DNA of 52,942 nt from JAZLFH01 sp045615705. Lineage in GTDB: Bacteria; Bacillota; Clostridia; UMGS1883. A program made the translations under genes and the position numbers. Shown piece by piece: positions 1 to 7,890 of the stretch. Where the stretch lies: assembly GCA_045615705.1 (NCBI GenBank), contig JAZLFH010000037.1:1-52942 (forward strand), in the 5' to 3' direction. Positions within the stretch are counted from its first letter, which is position 1, and the number at the start of each line of letters is the position of its first letter. Below the pieces are notes generated by a model. The model did no database searches. It was not told the DNA's origin and saw only the letters and a program-made list of their open reading frames with translations.

Positions 1-232
1 GGCATTCTCCGTTTATCATACTTATCATTCCGCCCGAAGCACAGCCCTCACGATAAGACGAGGCACCTTCTTCTTTTATTCTTGCTCTGCCAAGTGCAAC
101 GGAAGATACAAAGTCAATATGTCGAGCCCGTATGCCGACATCACCGGTTTCGGTGCGGATTATTACCTCCTCGGCATTGCCGTCAAACATAAGCCCGTCA
201 GGAGTTACTATTTGAAGATGAAAAACAGCCAT
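1..232 (-). CDS. atpC: ATP synthase epsilon subunit, partial (C-terminal part outside the window)
   Basis: This is the last gene of the ATP synthase operon, read leftward and cut by the window edge after 77 codons. The visible protein starts MAVFHLQIVTPDGLMFDG, the usual opening of the epsilon beta-sandwich domain, which sits at the foot of the central stalk and couples and regulates F1. The segment ETGDVGIRARHIDFVS corresponds to the family's conserved stretch that normally reads GDIGILPGHAP or similar, so this copy is somewhat divergent. The start ATG lies two bases after the atpD stop, so translation is probably coupled. The C-terminal helical hairpin cannot be judged. Confidence 0.93.
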   Translation of the reverse strand, partial: MAVFHLQIVTPDGLMFDGNAEEVIIRTETGDVGIRARHIDFVSSVALGRARIKEEGASSYREGCASGGMISMINGEC

Positions 233-234
233 AA

Positions 235-1626
235 TTAACCTCTTTTTGCTTTTTCAAGCACATCATCAATGGTTCCTGCAAAAAGGAATGCGGACTCAGC
301 AATATCGTCATACTTTCCTTCAATAATTTCTTTGAAGCCACGAATTGTTTCCTTAATCGGAACATATTTACCCTGCATACCTGTAAACTGTTCTGCAACA
401 GAAAACGGCTGAGAGAGGAATCTTTGAACTTTTCTTGCACGGTGAACAATAAGTTTGTCTTCGTCAGACAATTCGTCCATACCCATAATCGCTATAATAT
501 CTTGAAGTTCATTGTATCGTTGGAGCATCTTTTGAACTGCACGAGCGGTTTCGTAATGCTCAATTCCGACAATATCGGGAGAAAGTATTCGAGATGTTGA
601 ATCAAGCGGGTCAACCGCAGGGTATATACCTTGAGAAGCAATCTGCCTTGATAAAACGGTAGTAGCATCAAGATGGGCAAATGTTGTTGCAGGAGCGGGG
701 TCTGTAAGGTCATCGGCAGGAACATAAACAGCCTGAACGGATGTTATGGAGCCACGCTTTGTAGATGTAATACGCTCTTGAAGGGCACCCATTTCCGTTG
801 CAAGTGTCGGCTGATAACCAACAGCCGAGGGCATTCTGCCCAAAAGAGCGGAAACTTCACTTCCTGCCTGAGTAAATCTGAATATATTATCAATGAATAA
901 TAAAACATCCTGTCCTTCCTTATCACGGAAGTATTCTGCCATGGTAAGACCGCTGAGTGCAACTCTCATTCTCGCTCCCGGCGGTTCATTCATTTGACCG
1001 TAAACCAAGGCGGTTTTATTAATAACTCCGGATTCCTTCATCTCGTTGTAAAGGTCGTTTCCTTCACGGGTACGCTCGCCGACTCCGGAGAAAACACTCA
1101 GTCCGCCATGCTGTTTGGCTACATTGTTGATTAATTCCATAATCAAAACGGTTTTACCGACACCTGCACCGCCGAAAAGACCAATTTTACCGCCCTTTGC
1201 ATACGGACAGATAAGGTCAATGACCTTAATTCCCGTTTCAAGGATTTCGGTTGTGCTTTCCTGTTCGTCATAGCCGGGTGCTTTTCTGTGAATATCCCAT
1301 TTTTCTGCATTTTCAGGGGCGGGAAGATTGTCAATCGGCTCACCGAGAAGATTAAAAATTCTTCCCAATGTGCATTCACCGACCGGAACGCTTATTCCAT
1401 GCCCTGTATCTATTGCATCAAGACCGCGGCGAAGTCCGTCTGTTGAACTCATCGCAATACAACGAACCGTATCATCTCCAATATGCTGAGCAACCTCGAC
1501 AGTAACTTTTTTGTCGCCGTCTTCAACAATTATGGCATTTAAGAGGTCAGGCAAATGCCCTGCCTCAAAACGAATATCAAGAACAGGTCCGACTATCGCG
1601 GTTACTTTTCCTATGTTATTCGTCAA
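235..1626 (-). CDS. atpD: ATP synthase F1 beta subunit
   Basis: Catalytic beta subunit of F1 (about 463 residues, normal length). It binds and interconverts ADP + Pi and ATP at the alpha/beta interfaces. The Walker A loop GGAGVGKT is at about residues 152-159; GERTREGNDLY and LLFIDNIFRFTQAGSEVSALLGRMPS are the classical beta signatures. I start it at the TTG at 1626 because AAAGGA lies nine bases upstream of that codon. The in-frame ATG three codons earlier directly abuts the ribosome binding site and would be badly spaced. The gene sits between atpG and atpC, with only two bases separating it from the next start. Confidence 0.97.
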   Translation of the reverse strand: MTNNIGKVTAIVGPVLDIRFEAGHLPDLLNAIIVEDGDKKVTVEVAQHIGDDTVRCIAMSSTDGLRRGLDAIDTGHGISVPVGECTLGRIFNLLGEPIDNLPAPENAEKWDIHRKAPGYDEQESTTEILETGIKVIDLICPYAKGGKIGLFGGAGVGKTVLIMELINNVAKQHGGLSVFSGVGERTREGNDLYNEMKESGVINKTALVYGQMNEPPGARMRVALSGLTMAEYFRDKEGQDVLLFIDNIFRFTQAGSEVSALLGRMPSAVGYQPTLATEMGALQERITSTKRGSITSVQAVYVPADDLTDPAPATTFAHLDATTVLSRQIASQGIYPAVDPLDSTSRILSPDIVGIEHYETARAVQKMLQRYNELQDIIAIMGMDELSDEDKLIVHRARKVQRFLSQPFSVAEQFTGMQGKYVPIKETIRGFKEIIEGKYDDIAESAFLFAGTIDDVLEKAKRG

Positions 1627-1644
1627 AACTATCATTCCTTTCGT

Positions 1645-2469
1645 TTAGTTTTCCGCACCCGCAACAATCTCGGTAATTTCCTGAGTTATTGATGCCTGAC
1701 GGGCACGATTGAATTTCAAGTTTAATGATTCTATCATTTCATCGGCATTTTCGGTAGCCGATTGCATAGCATTTCTTCTTGCGGAGAGTTCACTTGCAAG
1801 AGAATGACATACTCCGCCGTATATTACACCGGCAATATACTGAGGTATAATGTGTTCAAATACTGATTCCGAAGACGGTTCGTATATAATTTGGTCAAGT
1901 TTTTTAAAATCCGTCTTTTTTCTTGAAATAATAGGCAAAATGTCCTCACTTGAAGGCTTTTGCGTTAAAACATTTATAAATCCCGTGTAAAAAATTTTAA
2001 GCGAAGTAAATTTACCTTCCAAAAATGCTTTTGCAAGAATTTTACCGATGTCGTGGCAATCCGAAATGTCAACATTTTCCGTAACGGAATAATCGGTAGA
2101 GAGCAACTCGTAATTTTTAAAATGCTCTACCGCTTTTTTCCCGATAGGAAAAATAATATCATCTTCATTGGCATTTACCGACTTAAAAAGGTTGTTGTTG
2201 TATCCGCCGGCAAGTCCACGGTCGCCTGCTATCACAATAAAGCAACATTTACCGTCTTTTTGAACTGTAAACGGAGAAGAAAAGTCATTATTGGAAGAAG
2301 AGATATTATCAAGTGTATCACGCAAAATGTCAAAGTACGGTTTTGTACGCTCAATTCTTTCTTTCGCATGACGCATCTTGCTTGTGGCGACAAGTTCCAT
2401 CGCTTTTGTTATTTGACGAGTGTTTTCAACGCTTTTTATTCTGCTCTTTATACTTTTCATAGAGTCCAT
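1645..2469 (-). CDS. atpG: ATP synthase F1 gamma subunit
   Basis: Central rotor shaft of F1. The N-terminus MDSMKSIKSRIKSVENTRQITKAMELVATSK is the conserved gamma N-terminal helix, and the C-terminal helix contains NADEMIESLNLKFNRARQASITQEITEIVAGA, the other half of the coiled-coil axle. In between is a Rossmann-like domain that begins CCFIVIAGDRGLAGGYN. At 274 residues it is slightly short for the family (usually about 285-290), with the difference in the middle domain. The ribosome binding site is GAGG, 11 bases upstream. It lies 13 bases after the atpA stop and 18 bases before the atpD start, within the standard order. Confidence 0.96.
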   Translation of the reverse strand: MDSMKSIKSRIKSVENTRQITKAMELVATSKMRHAKERIERTKPYFDILRDTLDNISSSNNDFSSPFTVQKDGKCCFIVIAGDRGLAGGYNNNLFKSVNANEDDIIFPIGKKAVEHFKNYELLSTDYSVTENVDISDCHDIGKILAKAFLEGKFTSLKIFYTGFINVLTQKPSSEDILPIISRKKTDFKKLDQIIYEPSSESVFEHIIPQYIAGVIYGGVCHSLASELSARRNAMQSATENADEMIESLNLKFNRARQASITQEITEIVAGAEN

Positions 2470-2482
2470 AAGTAAAAAAACC

Positions 2483-3994
2483 TCACTTCGTCTTTAAAAA
2501 CTTTTCTTTGCACTCATTTATTGCTTTTTCCATCAACGCTACCGTATTATCGTCAAGAGAGCCTGTTTCCTTAATTGCCTTTTCAAATTCGGGATAGATT
2601 TTAATATATTCAAAAAGCGAATCCTCAAAATCTGAAATATCTTCTATGTCAATATCTTTTAAGAAGTCATTTACAACCGCATAGATTATAAGAACCTGAT
2701 TGTAAACTTCAACAGGTTTATTCCTTTGCTGTTTTAAAACTTCAACTATTCTTGCACCTTGGTCAAGACGAATTTTTGTATCTTCATCAAGGTCGCTTCC
2801 GAACTGTGCAAATGCCTGGAGTTCACGGTATTGTGAATATTTCAGTTTTAAAGTACCGGAAACTTTTTTCATAGCTTTAATCTGTGCATTGCCACCGACA
2901 CGGCTAACGCTGATACCGGGGTTTACCGCAGGCATAATTCCGAGGTGGAAAAGTTCTGTTTCAAGGAATATCTGTCCGTCAGTAATTGAAATAACATTAG
3001 TGGGGATGTAAGCAGATACATCACCCGACTGCGTTTCTATTATCGGAAGAGCAGTAAGAGAACCGCCACCATACTCGGGAGCAAGACGGGCCGCTCTTTC
3101 AAGAAGTCTTGAATGAAGATAGAAAACATCTCCCGGATATGCTTCTCGTCCCGGCGGACGGCGAATGAGAAGCGAAAGGGCACGGTATGCCACCGCATGC
3201 TTGCTCAAATCATCATATACAACCAAGACATCTTTGCCCTTGTACATAAAGTACTCACCCATAGCACAACCGGCGTACGGTGCGATATATTGAAGCGGGG
3301 CAAGGTCGCTTGCTGTTGAAGAAACGACAATAGTGTAGTCCATGGCACCGTTTTTATTTAAAATGTCAACCATTTGTGCAACTGTTGAACTTTTTTGTCC
3401 TATTGCGACATAGATACAAATAACATCTTTGCCTTTCTGATTTATGATTGTGTCTATTGCAATGGTTGTTTTTCCTGTCTGGCGGTCGCCTATTATAAGT
3501 TCACGCTGACCACGACCGATAGGAATCATGGAGTCAATAGCCTTAATACCCGTTTGAAGCGGAACACTGACAGATTTCCTCTCAATAATTCCGGGAGCAG
3601 GATATTCGATGGGACGAGTTTCACTCGAATCAATACTTCCTTTTCCGTCAAGCGGAACACCAAGTGAATTTACGACCCTTCCGATAAGAGTTTCTCCAAC
3701 GGGGACACGAACAACATTTCCGGTTCTTTTAACGATAGTACCTTCTTTGATACCTTCATCGGTACCTAAAATAACAACGCTTACTATGTTTTCTTCAAGG
3801 TTAAGAGCCATTGCAAATTCACCGTTTTCAAACTCTACAAGTTCATTTGCCATACAGTTTTCAAGACCGTGAACCTTTGCAATACCATCACCGACCTCGA
3901 CAACATAGCCGGTTTCTTTTTGTTCTGCTTTATTGGAGTAATTCTTTATTTGGTCTTTAATAATTTTGCTTATATCTTCCGGATTAAGCTGCAT
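2483..3994 (-). CDS. atpA: ATP synthase F1 alpha subunit
   Basis: Non-catalytic nucleotide-binding subunit of the F1 hexamer, 503 residues, full length. The Walker A loop GDRQTGKT is at residues 169-176, and the signature PAVNPGISVSRVGGNAQ follows in the second half. The N-terminal segment (about residues 1-25) is the part that contacts delta, and the crown beta-barrel domain starts at about residue 28 (GYVVEVGDGIAKVHGLENCMANELV). The C-terminal helical bundle ends in KEKFLKTK. It sits between atpH and atpG with gaps of 15 and 13 bases, consistent with a single transcript. Confidence 0.97.
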   Translation of the reverse strand: MQLNPEDISKIIKDQIKNYSNKAEQKETGYVVEVGDGIAKVHGLENCMANELVEFENGEFAMALNLEENIVSVVILGTDEGIKEGTIVKRTGNVVRVPVGETLIGRVVNSLGVPLDGKGSIDSSETRPIEYPAPGIIERKSVSVPLQTGIKAIDSMIPIGRGQRELIIGDRQTGKTTIAIDTIINQKGKDVICIYVAIGQKSSTVAQMVDILNKNGAMDYTIVVSSTASDLAPLQYIAPYAGCAMGEYFMYKGKDVLVVYDDLSKHAVAYRALSLLIRRPPGREAYPGDVFYLHSRLLERAARLAPEYGGGSLTALPIIETQSGDVSAYIPTNVISITDGQIFLETELFHLGIMPAVNPGISVSRVGGNAQIKAMKKVSGTLKLKYSQYRELQAFAQFGSDLDEDTKIRLDQGARIVEVLKQQRNKPVEVYNQVLIIYAVVNDFLKDIDIEDISDFEDSLFEYIKIYPEFEKAIKETGSLDDNTVALMEKAINECKEKFLKTK

Positions 3995-4009
3995 AATTTC
4001 ACCAACCTT

Positions 4010-4546
4010 CTAATTATCCGAATTTATAGTCTTTTCAATAGCCATGAGGCGATTTCTTATCGAGGAATCAGTTTGCTTGTTTTCATAACGAAGCATAATT
4101 CCTCCTATTAATGATTTGTCAACAACATTTTCCAAAATTACAGTCTTATTAAGAACACTGAAAAGGCGGTCTGTAAGTTTTTCAGACAATCTTTTGCTTA
4201 AAGGAATTGCCGTTACGGCAGTAACTTTTTCAATATTATTATCTTTGTTGTAAAGTGCAACAAAAATCTTCTCACACTCAAATACCAAGTTTAAAGATTT
4301 TTTTGAAACAAGGATTTTAAGAAGATTTAAAGTGTAAGGAGAAACACTTTTTGAAAAGGCATCATCAAGCATTTTTTCTCTCTCTGAAAGAGCAATCATG
4401 GGCGAGTTCATAATGGAAACATACTCGTCATTATCCGAAAACAATTTCGTTACGACAGATAAATCAGAGAGAATGTCTTTTTCGATACCCTCATCTTTTG
4501 CAAGTGAATAAAAAGCATTAGCATAGTTTTTTGCCAACAGGTTCAT
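4010..4546 (-). CDS. atpH: ATP synthase delta subunit (OSCP)
   Basis: Peripheral-stalk subunit linking the b dimer to the top of F1 (178 residues, typical). It opens MNLLAKNYANAFYSLAKDEG, the conserved N-terminal helix (RYAxALxxxA in the family). The C-terminus contains VVDKSLIGGIMLRYENKQTDSSIRNRLMAIEKTI, matching the family's GGxxxRxxxxxxDxSxxxxLxxL pattern. Its start ATG overlaps the atpF stop by four bases (ATGA), a sign of translational coupling between two subunits needed in 1:2 ratio. Confidence 0.95.
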   Translation of the reverse strand: MNLLAKNYANAFYSLAKDEGIEKDILSDLSVVTKLFSDNDEYVSIMNSPMIALSEREKMLDDAFSKSVSPYTLNLLKILVSKKSLNLVFECEKIFVALYNKDNNIEKVTAVTAIPLSKRLSEKLTDRLFSVLNKTVILENVVDKSLIGGIMLRYENKQTDSSIRNRLMAIEKTINSDN

Positions 4547-5049
4547 TTGTCATCACCTATCCCGTCAATGAAGTCTTCGATAAGACGCTCGTTGTCTTCT
4601 TGATTGATATTCTTTTCAATGACCTTTTCCGCAATGGAAACGGCAATGGAAGCAATGTCCTTTTTGAGTTCCGAGGAGGCCCTTCTCTTATCTGTTTCAA
4701 TTTGCTCATCAGCATTTTTCAAAATTAATTCAGCTTTCTTTTTGGCATCGGAAATAATGCTTTCACTTTCGAGTTCGGCGGATTTTGCAGCCTCCGAAAC
4801 AATCGTGCGAGCTTCTTCCTTTGCACTGTTGAGTTTTTCGCGATACTCTTTTTCAAGACTTTCGGCATTTTTTTGTGCCGAGTCGGCATTTTCATACATA
4901 TCGCTTACTTCTTTCTCACGCTGATCAATAATGTTTTTTATTGGCTTAAACAAAATCTTTTTAAGAATGAGAAACAAAATGAGAAGGTTTGCCCATGTGA
5001 AAATCAAAGACCATACATCAATGCTTACAAATGATAAAAATTTTTCCAT
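4543..5049 (-). CDS. atpF: ATP synthase Fo subunit b
   Basis: Peripheral stalk subunit of 168 residues. One N-terminal membrane helix (about residues 12-32, SLIFTWANLLILFLILKKIL) is followed by PIKNIIDQREKEV and a long, charged, alanine-rich coiled coil that dimerises and reaches up to delta. The order membrane helix then right-handed coiled coil is typical for b. Only one b gene is present, so the stalk should be a homodimer, unlike the b/b' pairs of phototrophs. The stop overlaps the atpH start. Confidence 0.95.
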   Translation of the reverse strand: MEKFLSFVSIDVWSLIFTWANLLILFLILKKILFKPIKNIIDQREKEVSDMYENADSAQKNAESLEKEYREKLNSAKEEARTIVSEAAKSAELESESIISDAKKKAELILKNADEQIETDKRRASSELKKDIASIAVSIAEKVIEKNINQEDNERLIEDFIDGIGDDK

Positions 5050-5069
5050 AGGTCAAACTCCTTAAATAA

Positions 5070-5339
5070 TCAGATCATGTTTATAAACGGATTCGCAAAC
5101 ATAAGAATCATCGCAACAACAAGTCCGTAAATACCTGTTGACTCAGCAACAGCACAACCTACAAGCATAGTTGACATAATATCACCTTTTGCTTCAGGCT
5201 GACGACCAACTGCTTCCGCACCTTTACCCGCAGCGTAACCTTGACCGATACCGGGGCCGATACCCGCTATCATCGCAAGACCTGCACCGATAGCGGAACC
5301 GGCCAAAACGATTGCTTTTGCCAATAATGTGTTGTCCAT
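5070..5339 (-). CDS. atpE: ATP synthase Fo subunit c, sodium-type binding site
   Basis: Hairpin subunit that oligomerises into the rotor ring (89 residues, two membrane helices joined by the polar loop RQPEAKGD). The ion-binding carboxylate is E66 in helix 2. Around it are Q33 (GIGQGY), V64, S67, T68 and Y71 (AVAESTGIYG). These correspond one for one to Q32, V63, E65, S66, T67 and Y70, the residues that coordinate Na+ in the c-ring of Ilyobacter tartaricus. Proton-only rings lack the Gln and Ser/Thr ligands. I infer that this synthase is coupled to Na+, or can use it. Gene order and spacing are standard. Confidence 0.97.
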   Translation of the reverse strand: MDNTLLAKAIVLAGSAIGAGLAMIAGIGPGIGQGYAAGKGAEAVGRQPEAKGDIMSTMLVGCAVAESTGIYGLVVAMILMFANPFINMI

Positions 5340-5388
5340 AATAATACCTCCAAAAAAATATATATGTTTAATTAATTAAAAACAAAGT

Positions 5389-6135
5389 TTATTCAGCAGT
5401 GGAACTGACGAACACCATAGTAAGCATACTTATGATATAAGCCTGCAAAACGCTGGTGAAAACATCAAAATACAACGAAAGTACGGCAGGAAGCCCGACT
5501 TGTAAAATCGGAATGTTTGCTATAAATTCGTTGGGGATAAAACCAAGTATTGCATGACTGAGTGCTGCAAGTGCGGAATAGACCAAAGTTGTAATAACAA
5601 CGCCCGAAGCAATATTTCCGAAATGACGGAAAGAAAGAGAAATCGGGTTTGCAATTTCACTTATAAGGTTAAGCGGAGTCATCACAAATACAGGCTTTGT
5701 AAATCCTTTCAAATATCCGAAAAATCCGTTATATTTTATGTTGTTATACTGTATCAGGAAGAAAGTAACCAACGCCCAAGCAAGTGTTGTGTTGTAATCT
5801 GCGGTTGGAGCACGAAGACCCGTAAGTGAAGAAAGACTCGAAATTGCCGAAAATACCAAAAGTGTTCCGATATAGGGTGCATAACTTATAAATTTGCTTC
5901 CCATGGTAGTTTCAACAAGAGAATAAAGCATTGAAACGAGTTTTTCCGCTACAATCTGCTTTCTTGATGGGTTTTTAACTCGAAGATTTCTTGTTAAAAA
6001 TATCGAAACAAGAATAATTACCGCCATAACAATCCAAGCATTGACTATCGTTTCGGTGATGTGGATTTTACCTAAAACAGGTACTTCAAACGATGATTCA
6101 TAAAGTATTTTAGGACCGTTAATATTAACATCCAT
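5389..6135 (-). CDS. atpB: ATP synthase Fo subunit a
   Basis: Membrane stator subunit (248 residues) that forms the ion half-channels against the c ring. The essential arginine is R170 in NPISLSFRHFGNIASG, equivalent to E. coli R210. The conserved upstream motif TPLNLISEIANPISL precedes it. Several hydrophobic helices are visible, starting at about residues 30-48. The final helix ends AYIISMLTMVFVSSTAE, the usual YVFxxLxxxYI-like tail. The start overlaps the preceding atpI-like gene by 11 bases, so the two are probably translated together. Confidence 0.95.
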   Translation of the reverse strand: MDVNINGPKILYESSFEVPVLGKIHITETIVNAWIVMAVIILVSIFLTRNLRVKNPSRKQIVAEKLVSMLYSLVETTMGSKFISYAPYIGTLLVFSAISSLSSLTGLRAPTADYNTTLAWALVTFFLIQYNNIKYNGFFGYLKGFTKPVFVMTPLNLISEIANPISLSFRHFGNIASGVVITTLVYSALAALSHAILGFIPNEFIANIPILQVGLPAVLSLYFDVFTSVLQAYIISMLTMVFVSSTAE

Positions 6136-6508
6136 CGTGTTTTTCCCCCTTTAATGTGTATTGGGCAATATAAGCCGAGACTTTTGTGAAGAAAAGCGGA
6201 ATAACCGTTGCCCAAAGGTTAAATATATTTGGAAGTTTAATTGCCGTAAAAACAACCGCTCCCGCCAATACAAGCCTGATAAAATACGAACTTGTCATAT
6301 ACCCTGTTGCACCTTTTTTGCCTTTGTCTAACGATTCGTTTAAGGAAAGCGTTATAGAAAGAAGTTGAACGATGTCATAAGCACAACCCAAAAGCGTACC
6401 GTATAATACAGGAAGCGAGAATTTTTTAAATACGGCAAAAAGAATCACTTCAACAGTTCCGAGTATTAAGATAACAGAAAACATTCGAAAAAGATATTTC
6501 TTAACCAT
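6125..6508 (-). CDS. atpI: AtpI-like small membrane protein (ATP synthase subunit I family)
   Basis: A 127-residue protein with four predicted membrane helices, roughly residues 10-28, 33-52, 68-88 and 94-114. A glycine-containing helix, LYGTLLGCAYDIVQLL, and the following short basic segment resemble the subunit I family. AtpI is not part of the finished enzyme; in sodium-ATPase bacteria it has been reported to help assemble the c ring. Its place directly before atpB, with an 11-base overlap, supports the call more than sequence identity does. Exact membership of the family is an inference. Confidence 0.75.
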   Translation of the reverse strand: MVKKYLFRMFSVILILGTVEVILFAVFKKFSLPVLYGTLLGCAYDIVQLLSITLSLNESLDKGKKGATGYMTSSYFIRLVLAGAVVFTAIKLPNIFNLWATVIPLFFTKVSAYIAQYTLKGEKHDGC

Positions 6509-6515
6509 ATAAACC

Positions 6516-6746
6516 TCATTTATCAGAGCTCGAAAAAATTTTAAGCATACTTTTTACAAAATTAATCATAGTGATTACCGAACATAAAATTCCCACGATT
6601 ATGCCGACAATCATTATCCAATTTCCCAAAAAAAACTTATCTTTAAGATATTTTGCACCAAAAACGCACAGTAAAAGCGTTACAATCATACTCAGACCAA
6701 ACTGAGTTATCATAGACAGTGCCGTAATTGTTTCTCTATTTTTCAT
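6516..6746 (-). CDS. atpZ: AtpZ-like small membrane protein
   Basis: A 76-residue protein with two membrane helices (about residues 9-27 and 37-58). The segment LCVFGAKYLKDKFFLGNWIMIVGIIVGIL fits the AtpZ pattern of a glycine-rich first helix, a K/R-xLDK-like loop and a second helix ending in a glycine motif. AtpZ and AtpI occur in tandem at the head of atp operons and have been proposed to act in Mg2+/Ca2+ handling or assembly. I start at the ATG at 6746; the longer open frame (to 6803) overlaps wecB coding sequence by about 70 bases. With this start the overlap with the wecB stop is 11 bases. Confidence 0.72.
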   Translation of the reverse strand: MKNRETITALSMITQFGLSMIVTLLLCVFGAKYLKDKFFLGNWIMIVGIIVGILCSVITMINFVKSMLKIFSSSDK

Positions 6747-7890
6747 TTGGTAACCATTGTTTTGGTTTATCGCTTGATAAACCAAAATAGTATAAAAGTG
6801 CATCGCAAATTCTTATTGAAGCGTTACCGTCCCCATACGGATTTACTGCGTGGTGCATATTATTGTACTCGTTTTTGTCTAAAAGAAGAGTGCGAGTCAA
6901 ATTATAAACATTTTCTTCATCTGTGCCTGCAATTTTTACAGTTCCTGCTTCAACAGCTTCGGGACGCTCTGTTTCACCGCGAAGAACCAAAACAGGCTTT
7001 GAAAGTGCGGGGGCTTCCTCTTGAAGTCCGCCCGAATCGGTCAGGACAAGATACGATTTATTCATAAGATTATGGAGTGCATCTGTGTCAAGAGGGTCTG
7101 TAAGTAAAATCCTGTCATGCCCTCCCAAAATACAGCGAGCCGTATTTTGAACAACAGGGTTAAGATGAACGGGATATACAACCAAAACATCAGAAAATTC
7201 TTCAACAATTCTTCTTACTGCACGGCAAATACCTTCAAGAGGCTTTCCTAAATTTTCCCTTCTGTGTGCAGTCATAAGAATTATTCTTTTTGAAAAATCA
7301 ATGCCCTTTGCAAACGAAAAATCGAAGTCTTCCCGAACAGTTGTTTTTAAAGCGTCAATAACAGTATTTCCCGTGATGTATATACTGTCTTCATTTACAC
7401 CCTCACGGAGAAGATTTTTCTTATTGGATACGGTTGGCGAAAAGTGAATGTCGGCGATGGCACCGGTCAAGCGGCGGTTCATCTCCTCGGGAAATGGGAA
7501 ATACTTGTTAAATGTTCTGAGTCCCGCTTCGACATGACCTACTTTTACCTGATTATAATAAGCTGCCAAAGAACCTGCAAATGTTGTTGAAGTGTCGCCG
7601 TGAACTAAGACTATATCGGGCTTTGCCTCTTTTATAACACTTTCAAGACCGATAATTGCACGGGTAGTAATATCGGAAAGAGTCTGACAGTTTGTCATAA
7701 TATTTAAGTCATAATCAGGCTTAATTTTAAACAGGTCAAGCACCATATCAAGCATTTGACGATGCTGTGCAGTTACACAAACAATGGACTCAAACTGCTC
7801 TCTTTTTTCAAGTTCTTTGATAAGCGGTGCCATTTTTATTGCTTCGGGACGAGTCCCGAAAACGGTCATCACTTTAATTTTTTTTGTCAT
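6736..7890 (-). CDS. wecB: UDP-N-acetylglucosamine 2-epimerase (non-hydrolysing)
   Basis: Interconverts UDP-GlcNAc and UDP-ManNAc in the cytoplasm, the precursor step for ManNAc-containing wall polymers such as teichoic acid linkage units. It starts MTKKIKVMTVFGTRPEAIKMAPLI, the family's N-terminal signature. It also contains HVEAGLRTFNKYFPFPEEMNRRL, VLVHGDTSTTFA, MTAHRRENLG and LTDSGGLQEEAPALSKPVLVLRGETERPE. Length is 384 residues, normal. I chose the ATG at 7890 because GAGG lies nine bases upstream; several upstream in-frame ATGs are poorly spaced. It overlaps wecA by 17 bases. The wecB-atp linkage is recurrent in Firmicutes. Confidence 0.95.
   Translation of the reverse strand: MTKKIKVMTVFGTRPEAIKMAPLIKELEKREQFESIVCVTAQHRQMLDMVLDLFKIKPDYDLNIMTNCQTLSDITTRAIIGLESVIKEAKPDIVLVHGDTSTTFAGSLAAYYNQVKVGHVEAGLRTFNKYFPFPEEMNRRLTGAIADIHFSPTVSNKKNLLREGVNEDSIYITGNTVIDALKTTVREDFDFSFAKGIDFSKRIILMTAHRRENLGKPLEGICRAVRRIVEEFSDVLVVYPVHLNPVVQNTARCILGGHDRILLTDPLDTDALHNLMNKSYLVLTDSGGLQEEAPALSKPVLVLRGETERPEAVEAGTVKIAGTDEENVYNLTRTLLLDKNEYNNMHHAVNPYGDGNASIRICDALLYYFGLSSDKPKQWLPNEK

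Noticed and set aside
6747..6803. 19-residue extension of the atpZ-like gene
   Set aside because: It would overlap wecB coding sequence by about 70 bases and adds a non-conserved, non-membrane segment.
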